This document shows, piece by piece, positions 6,276 through 10,100 of a stretch of 10,100 nt of DNA. Both the position numbers and the translations under genes were made by a program. The notes beneath the pieces were generated by a model that had not been told where the DNA came from, ran no database searches, and was given only the letters and a program-made list of their open reading frames with translations. The stretch spans positions 2,921 to 13,020 of the forward strand of contig JAKIYB010000064.1 of NCBI GenBank assembly GCA_022708765.1, given 5' to 3'. The stretch comes from Armatimonadota bacterium. Lineage in GTDB: Bacteria; Armatimonadota; Hebobacteria; CAIYQO01. Numbering within the stretch: position 1 is the stretch's first letter; the number at the start of each line of letters is the position of its first letter.

Positions 6276-6902
6276 GTGACATACCCGCGCGCAAAACGCA
6301 TCGCTGATCTGCTCATCGCCGGGCTGGCACTGGTGGTGCTGGCGCCGTTGCTGCTGGCGGTGGCACTGGCGCTGCGCGTCACCCAGGGACGGCCGGTGTT
6401 TTTTCGGCAGCCACGCATGGGGAAGGACGGCGTCCCCTTCCTGATGCTGAAATTTCGCACCATGACAGTCGGCTCGTCCGTGCCGACAGATGCGCATCCG
6501 GTGCGCAAGGATCACGCTGACCCGCGCATCACGCCGCTGGGCCGCCTGCTGCGCCGCGCCGCGCTGGATGAACTGCCACAGTTCTGGAATGTGCTGCGCG
6601 GCGAGATGTCACTCGTCGGGCCGCGCCCGCTGCCGGTGGACGATCTCGCCCACCCCGCCTGGCTGGAGATCGCCAACGCCGACGAACGCGCCCGCCGCGC
6701 GGACTGGGCGCGGCTCCGCCAGAGCGTTCCTCCCGGTCTCACCGGCCTCTGGCAGATCAGCCCCGATCCGGAAACCGATTTTGAGAACTGGCTCGTTCGC
6801 GACCTCGATTACCTTCGCCGTCGCTCCCTCGCTTTCGATCTCTACATCTTGCTCGTTACCCCGGTGGCGATTCTACGCGGACGACGAAAGCCGGGGGCAT
6901 AA
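6276..6902 (+). CDS. Bacterial sugar-phosphate transferase (undecaprenyl-phosphate phosphosugar transferase, PglC-like short form)
   Basis: The 208-residue protein matches the catalytic core of the bacterial sugar transferase family (monotopic phosphoglycosyl transferases), with no N-terminal four-helix extension as in WcaJ/WbaP. It moves a sugar-1-phosphate from a nucleotide sugar to undecaprenyl phosphate at the inner membrane, the first step of capsule, exopolysaccharide, O-antigen or glycoprotein glycan synthesis. Visible motifs: KRIADL at 7-12, one hydrophobic re-entrant helix about 10-33 with P24 at the break, FFRQPRMGKDG at 42-52, LKFRTM at 58-63, DPRITPLGRLLRR at 82-94, the catalytic Asp-Glu pair D98-E99 in ALDELPQ, NVLRGEMSLVGPRP at 105-118, and PGLTGLWQIS. 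GTG at 6276 is the only usable start: a stop lies five codons upstream and KRIADL must be kept. No Shine-Dalgarno site precedes it. No other glycan gene lies beside it, so the sugar is unknown. Confidence 0.9.
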   Translation: MTYPRAKRIADLLIAGLALVVLAPLLLAVALALRVTQGRPVFFRQPRMGKDGVPFLMLKFRTMTVGSSVPTDAHPVRKDHADPRITPLGRLLRRAALDELPQFWNVLRGEMSLVGPRPLPVDDLAHPAWLEIANADERARRADWARLRQSVPPGLTGLWQISPDPETDFENWLVRDLDYLRRRSLAFDLYILLVTPVAILRGRRKPGA

Positions 6903-7029
6903 CTATCCGCCGGCACCGCTGCAACTCACCACCCGCCCGCCGCGTATCACCCTTCGGACGAGCTGCCGCCGTTTTCCCGACATGACTGACGGGTATACCA
7001 ACGCTACCCCGTCCGGTAGCCCACGGCGA

Positions 7030-7058
7030 TTGCCAAACAGGCAACCCCGTGGTAGACT
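7030..7058 (+). promoter_or_regulatory. Sigma70-type promoter of the amidase gene
   Basis: TTGCCA (7030-7035, five of six to TTGACA) is followed after exactly 17 bases by TAGACT (7053-7058, four of six to TATAAT). Transcription would start near 7065 and give a leader of about 27 bases carrying the Shine-Dalgarno site. The -35 box lies inside the inner stem of the hairpin at 7021-7052. Confidence 0.55.
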
Positions 7059-7074
7059 GTGAATTACCCGCCTT

Positions 7075-7081
7075 GAGGAGG
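7075..7081 (+). promoter_or_regulatory. Strong ribosome binding site of the amidase gene
   Basis: GAGGAGG ends ten bases before the ATG at 7092. Complementarity to the 16S 3' end is near full and the spacing is slightly long. It supports 7092 as the start. Confidence 0.7.
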
Positions 7082-7091
7082 CACGCCGCGA

Positions 7092-8804
7092 ATGTCTTCG
7101 CGACTGCTCATCTGCTGGCTTATCGGCCTTTGCTGTATAGTTGGTGCCACGGCCGATACCCTGGTGGTGGCCGGGCGCGCGCAGACGCTTGTCGCGCCGC
7201 TCATCACCGAGGGTAACGATATCCTGGCGCCCGTGGCGCCGTCACTGCGCCTGCTGGGCGCGCGTGCCACCACCAACGGCAATACCATTACGATCCAGGC
7301 GCCCACCGCCGCCGGCGGGCGTCGGGAAGTGCGGCTCACCGCCGGCGCCCGCGAGGCGACGAACGATGGACGGCGTTTCACGTTGCCCGTCGCCCCGCGC
7401 GAGGTGGATGGTAACCTGTACCTGCCAACCCGCGCGCTGGCGCCCATTCTCAACGCCGAGGCGCGTTACGACGCCGAAACCCGCACCCTCACCCTCTCTC
7501 CGCTCGTCACCGTAGCCTACGAGGCACGCGAGGACGGCGTGGCCGTGCTGGTACGCTGCGCCGCGCCGCTGCAGTATACCAGTGGGCAGTTGCAGGATCC
7601 TGATCGGTGCTACCTCGATTTCAAGCACACCGGGCTGGGGATGGCGGAACAGCAAATGGCGGTGGAAACCGACCCCGTGCAGCGGCTGCGCCTGTCTCAC
7701 GGCGGCGGCCCGGACGGCGCCGTGCGGCTGGTGGTGGACCTGACGGGACCGGCGACGATGAATACCGCTGTCAGCGATGGCGGCCGGCTGGCGACCGTGA
7801 CGCTGGCACCGAAAGCGCCGGAGCCCGACCCGGCGGCGCCCACGCTGCCCGCGCCCGGCCTGCCCGGCGCGCCCGCCGCCCCGGTGAAATTACTCGGTCT
7901 CTCACTTGTCCCGCAGGGAGTTCAGCAGGTGGAACTCACCGTCGAGACGGATGGCGCGCCATTGGTCGAGTGTGCTTATGATAGCGGCACGCGCCTGCTC
8001 ACCCTCACCTTCCCCAACAGCCTGAACACGCTGCCCGCCGAGGCGCTGGCGGTGAAAGCGAATGCCATCGTCGCGAAGATGGAAGCAACGGGCAGCGCGG
8101 AAACGCCGGGCGCGAAGTTGCTCATCGCGCTGAAAGCCGACTCCGGCTACCTCATTGACCGCGACGCGACGCGCGTGCGCCTGCTCATTGGCTCCTTCAG
8201 CATCGCCGACATGACCATCGTGCTCGATGCCGGCCACGGCGGCCATGACAGCGGCGCCATCAGTCCCAACGGCACCCGCGAGAAAGACATCAACCTGGAT
8301 GTGATTCTGCGGACGGAGAAGCTGCTGAAAGCCGCCGGCGCGAAAGTGATCCTCACCCGCCGCGACGACACCTTCATCCAACTGCAACAGCGGCCGGTGC
8401 CGGGCAACAGCAACCGCGCCGACCTCTTCATCTCAGTCCACTGCAACTCGACGCCGAAGCGCAACTCCACCACCGGCACCGAGACGTATTACAAAACGCC
8501 GCGCAGCGCGCAATTCGCCGCCATGATGCATGCGGAAATGGTGAAAGCGCTGCGGCTGAAGAATAATGGGGTGCGCGTGGCGAATTTCCTGGTCATCCGC
8601 GAGAGCACCATGCCCTCGGTGTTGCTGGAGCTCGGGTACCTGAACCACTCACGCGACGAAGCGCTGCTCCTTACCCCCGAGTTCCGCCAGCGGGCCGCCC
8701 AGGGCATCGTCGAAGGCATCCGCCGTTACGCGGCGACTAAAAGCTGGAAACTCCGTCGCGGGGAGCGGTTTGATGACGACGTGGCCGTCGCCAGCGCGAA
8801 TTAG
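7092..8804 (+). CDS. Exported N-acetylmuramoyl-L-alanine amidase (Amidase_3) with Cu-amine-oxidase-like and AMIN-type domains
   Basis: This is a zinc hydrolase that cuts the bond between N-acetylmuramic acid and L-alanine in peptidoglycan, in the periplasm or wall, for cell separation or wall turnover. The 570 residues comprise: a signal peptide (1 to about 21, MSSRLLICWLIGLCC then IVGATA); a copper-amine-oxidase-N-like repeat domain (about 23-135, with YLPTRALAPIL); an AMIN-type beta domain (about 135-240, with YLDF and VRLVVDL); a Pro/Ala-rich linker (about 240-264); a second AMIN-like domain (about 265-370); and the Amidase_3 catalytic domain (about 374-550). Zinc ligands are seen as H382 in DAGHGGHDSG, E397 in TREKDIN and H450 in SVHCNS; the catalytic Glu is E513 in LLELGYLNH. 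All key residues are present, so it should be active. The N-terminal domains probably direct it to the wall. It is monocistronic by context and overlaps miaB tail-to-tail by 4 bp. Confidence 0.92.
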   Translation: MSSRLLICWLIGLCCIVGATADTLVVAGRAQTLVAPLITEGNDILAPVAPSLRLLGARATTNGNTITIQAPTAAGGRREVRLTAGAREATNDGRRFTLPVAPREVDGNLYLPTRALAPILNAEARYDAETRTLTLSPLVTVAYEAREDGVAVLVRCAAPLQYTSGQLQDPDRCYLDFKHTGLGMAEQQMAVETDPVQRLRLSHGGGPDGAVRLVVDLTGPATMNTAVSDGGRLATVTLAPKAPEPDPAAPTLPAPGLPGAPAAPVKLLGLSLVPQGVQQVELTVETDGAPLVECAYDSGTRLLTLTFPNSLNTLPAEALAVKANAIVAKMEATGSAETPGAKLLIALKADSGYLIDRDATRVRLLIGSFSIADMTIVLDAGHGGHDSGAISPNGTREKDINLDVILRTEKLLKAAGAKVILTRRDDTFIQLQQRPVPGNSNRADLFISVHCNSTPKRNSTTGTETYYKTPRSAQFAAMMHAEMVKALRLKNNGVRVANFLVIRESTMPSVLLELGYLNHSRDEALLLTPEFRQRAAQGIVEGIRRYAATKSWKLRRGERFDDDVAVASAN

Positions 8805-10100
8805 CGTTCCACCATTCGTCCACTGCATCCCCATAGGTGTCCCTGCTCGGCGACCACCCGCACTAGGGCGCCGCGTTCCGGCGCATGCTCGGTGGTGAAG
8901 ACCATCGCCTTGTCGTTACGGGCGCGGCCAGCGCAGCGGTTGGCATCGCGCGCGCTGGGGCCTTCCGCCAGCACCTCGAAGACCTGGCCTGCCGCGGCGG
9001 TGTTGATTTCGGTACTGATGGCGTTCTGCAGCTCTACCAGCCGCTGCATGCGCGCCACTTTGACCTCTTGCGGCACCTGGTCGGGCAGCGTCGCCGCCGG
9101 CGTGCCGGGACGCGGGCTGTAGACGAACATGAACTGCTGGTCGAAGCGGAGGCGCGCGTATGACTCCATGCACGTCTCGAAGAGCGCGTCCGTTTCGCCG
9201 GGGAAACCGACGATAACGTCGCTGGTGACACTGACGCCGGGGATGCGCGCGCGGATGCGGCCCAACAGTTCCTCGTAGCGCGCCACCGTGTAGCCGCGTT
9301 TCATCGCCGCCAGCAGGCTGTCCTCACCCGCCTGGATGGGCATGTGAAAATGCTCCATCACCTTCGGCATCGCCGCCACCGCGTCAATAATGCGGTCGGT
9401 CACCTCCAGCGGGTGATTGGTGGTGAAACGGATACGCGCCAGCCCGTCAATCTCGTGCAGGTGTTCGAAGAGGGTGACGATATCGAACGCCTTGCCGCGA
9501 TCGCGCCCGTAGGCCAGCACGCTCTGCCCCAGCAGCGTCACCTCGCGCACGCCCGCGTCTACCAGCCGGCGCACCTCGTCGGCCACCGACTCCGGAGTCC
9601 GGCTGCTGAACTTGCCGCGCACATAGGGCACGATGCAGTACGCGCAGCGGTAGTTGCAGCCTTCGATGACATTCACGAAGGCCTTGATCTCACCGGCCCG
9701 CGTGTAGCGGCTGAAGTCCTGCGCATCCTCGATTTCCGGCTCACCCTCCACGCCGATCTCCACCAGCGGCTCGTCGCTCTCCTCCAGTTCGGCGAGGATT
9801 TCCGGCAGCCGCGCCAGCCGCCGCGGGCCGATGACCAGGTCTACGAAGGGCGCGTTGCGCAGGATCACGCGGCCTTCTTTCTCCGCCATGCAGCCGCAGA
9901 CGCCCAGCTTCATGCTCGGACGCGCCTCTTTGAAGCGGCGCAATTCACCCAACCGGCTGTAGACTTTGTGTTCCGGTTTCTCGCGCACGCAGCATGTCTC
10001 CAGCAGCACCAGGTCCGCCTCCGCCGGGCCCGGCACTTCGGTATAGCCCAATGACTCCAGTCGCCGCGCCGCCGCCGCCGCGTCGGCCACGTTCATCTGG
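8801..10100 (-). CDS. miaB: tRNA-2-methylthio-N6-dimethylallyladenosine synthase MiaB, N-terminus cut by right edge
   Basis: This cytoplasmic radical-SAM methylthiotransferase adds the 2-methylthio group to i6A37 of tRNAs that read UNN codons. The product has three parts: the UPF0004 domain, the radical SAM barrel and a C-terminal TRAM domain. Counting from the methionine at 10096: LLETCCVREKPEHKVYSRLG gives cluster Cys C35 (or C36), GVCGCMAEKEG gives C69, EGCNYRCAYC gives the radical-SAM triad C147/C151/C154, then TSDVIVGFPGET and SPRPGTPAA, and the TRAM domain from about 365 to 431. The methionine at 10096 is not the real start: families begin with YGCQMN, and here the codon before is CAG (Gln), preceded by a codon ending in C at the edge, so this is the internal Met of CQMN and about 10-25 residues lie outside. 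VREKPEHK favours MiaB over RimO or MtaB. LLGQSVLAYG replaces the usual LLGQNVNxY. Confidence 0.93.
   Translation of the reverse strand, partial: QMNVADAAAAARRLESLGYTEVPGPAEADLVLLETCCVREKPEHKVYSRLGELRRFKEARPSMKLGVCGCMAEKEGRVILRNAPFVDLVIGPRRLARLPEILAELEESDEPLVEIGVEGEPEIEDAQDFSRYTRAGEIKAFVNVIEGCNYRCAYCIVPYVRGKFSSRTPESVADEVRRLVDAGVREVTLLGQSVLAYGRDRGKAFDIVTLFEHLHEIDGLARIRFTTNHPLEVTDRIIDAVAAMPKVMEHFHMPIQAGEDSLLAAMKRGYTVARYEELLGRIRARIPGVSVTSDVIVGFPGETDALFETCMESYARLRFDQQFMFVYSPRPGTPAATLPDQVPQEVKVARMQRLVELQNAISTEINTAAAGQVFEVLAEGPSARDANRCAGRARNDKAMVFTTEHAPERGALVRVVAEQGHLWGCSGRMVER

Larger units (their letters stand above)
6903..7091. other. Intergenic region with competing hairpins between sugar transferase and amidase
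   Basis: No gene is supported here. GCTACC (7003-7008) pairs with GGTAGC (7015-7020). An alternative stem pairs GACGGGTA (6988-6995) with 7005-7013 through one bulged base, so the two exclude each other. A third stem pairs CCACGG (7021-7026) with CCGTGG (7047-7052) and, inside it, TTGCC (7030-7034) with GGCAA (7040-7044). None is followed by a T-run. They may end or shield the transferase transcript. The first 85 bases hold nothing I recognise. Confidence 0.45.

Noticed and set aside
10094..10096. Methionine at 10096 as the true start of miaB
   Set aside because: The preceding codon is Gln and the edge base fits a Cys codon, giving the conserved CQMN. The start must lie outside the window.
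1..10100. CRISPR array, tRNA, rRNA, toxin-antitoxin or defence system
   Set aside because: Read through on both strands: no regularly spaced repeats, no cloverleaf with a TTC-type T-loop, and no small gene pairs. The only repeats are the MITE parts and the hairpins listed.

Overview
The window is GC-rich bacterial DNA, densely coded on both strands, with five protein genes. No taxonomic marker gives a firm placement. Three things favour a diderm-like lineage rich in secreted carbohydrate-active enzymes: GC-rich codon use, two large exported carbohydrate enzymes, and an N-acetylmuramoyl-L-alanine amidase with a copper-amine-oxidase-like N-terminal domain plus AMIN-type domains. Armatimonadota or a neighbouring environmental phylum is my best guess, and it is a weak inference.

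Left part (1-5961): two large exported carbohydrate-active proteins are transcribed divergently from a 154-bp intergenic region (2100-2253). The leftward gene runs off the left edge. It encodes a secreted protein with beta-sandwich domains and a (beta/alpha)8-type catalytic region most like glycoside hydrolase family 66 (dextranase / cycloisomaltooligosaccharide glucanotransferase type). The rightward gene encodes a 1235-residue secreted protein with a heparinase II/III-like polysaccharide lyase architecture. The region between them holds good Shine-Dalgarno sites for both genes, two inward-facing TTGACA boxes and a 10-bp LacI-type palindrome close to its midpoint. This looks like a co-regulated polysaccharide-use pair, but the substrate cannot be read from the sequence.

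Middle (5962-6275): a 314-bp gene-free stretch. It contains a 149-bp element with 18-bp terminal inverted repeats flanked by an exact 11-bp direct repeat. I read this as an IS4-type MITE inserted just behind the lyase gene. It is followed by a perfect 23-bp-arm hairpin and a small hairpin. Then comes a short sugar-phosphate transferase (PglC/WcaJ catalytic-core type) on the + strand, starting at GTG with no visible Shine-Dalgarno site.

Right part (6903-10100): a 189-bp intergenic region has competing hairpins and a good sigma70-type promoter. It leads to an exported zinc amidase of peptidoglycan (Amidase_3). That gene overlaps tail-to-tail by 4 bp with a minus-strand gene that is clearly miaB, the tRNA 2-methylthio-N6-isopentenyladenosine methylthiotransferase, whose 5' end is cut by the right edge. 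The amidase, sugar transferase and miaB show no shared pathway. The envelope/surface-glycan theme links the first four genes only loosely. I see no CRISPR array, tRNA, rRNA, phage gene or defence system in the window.
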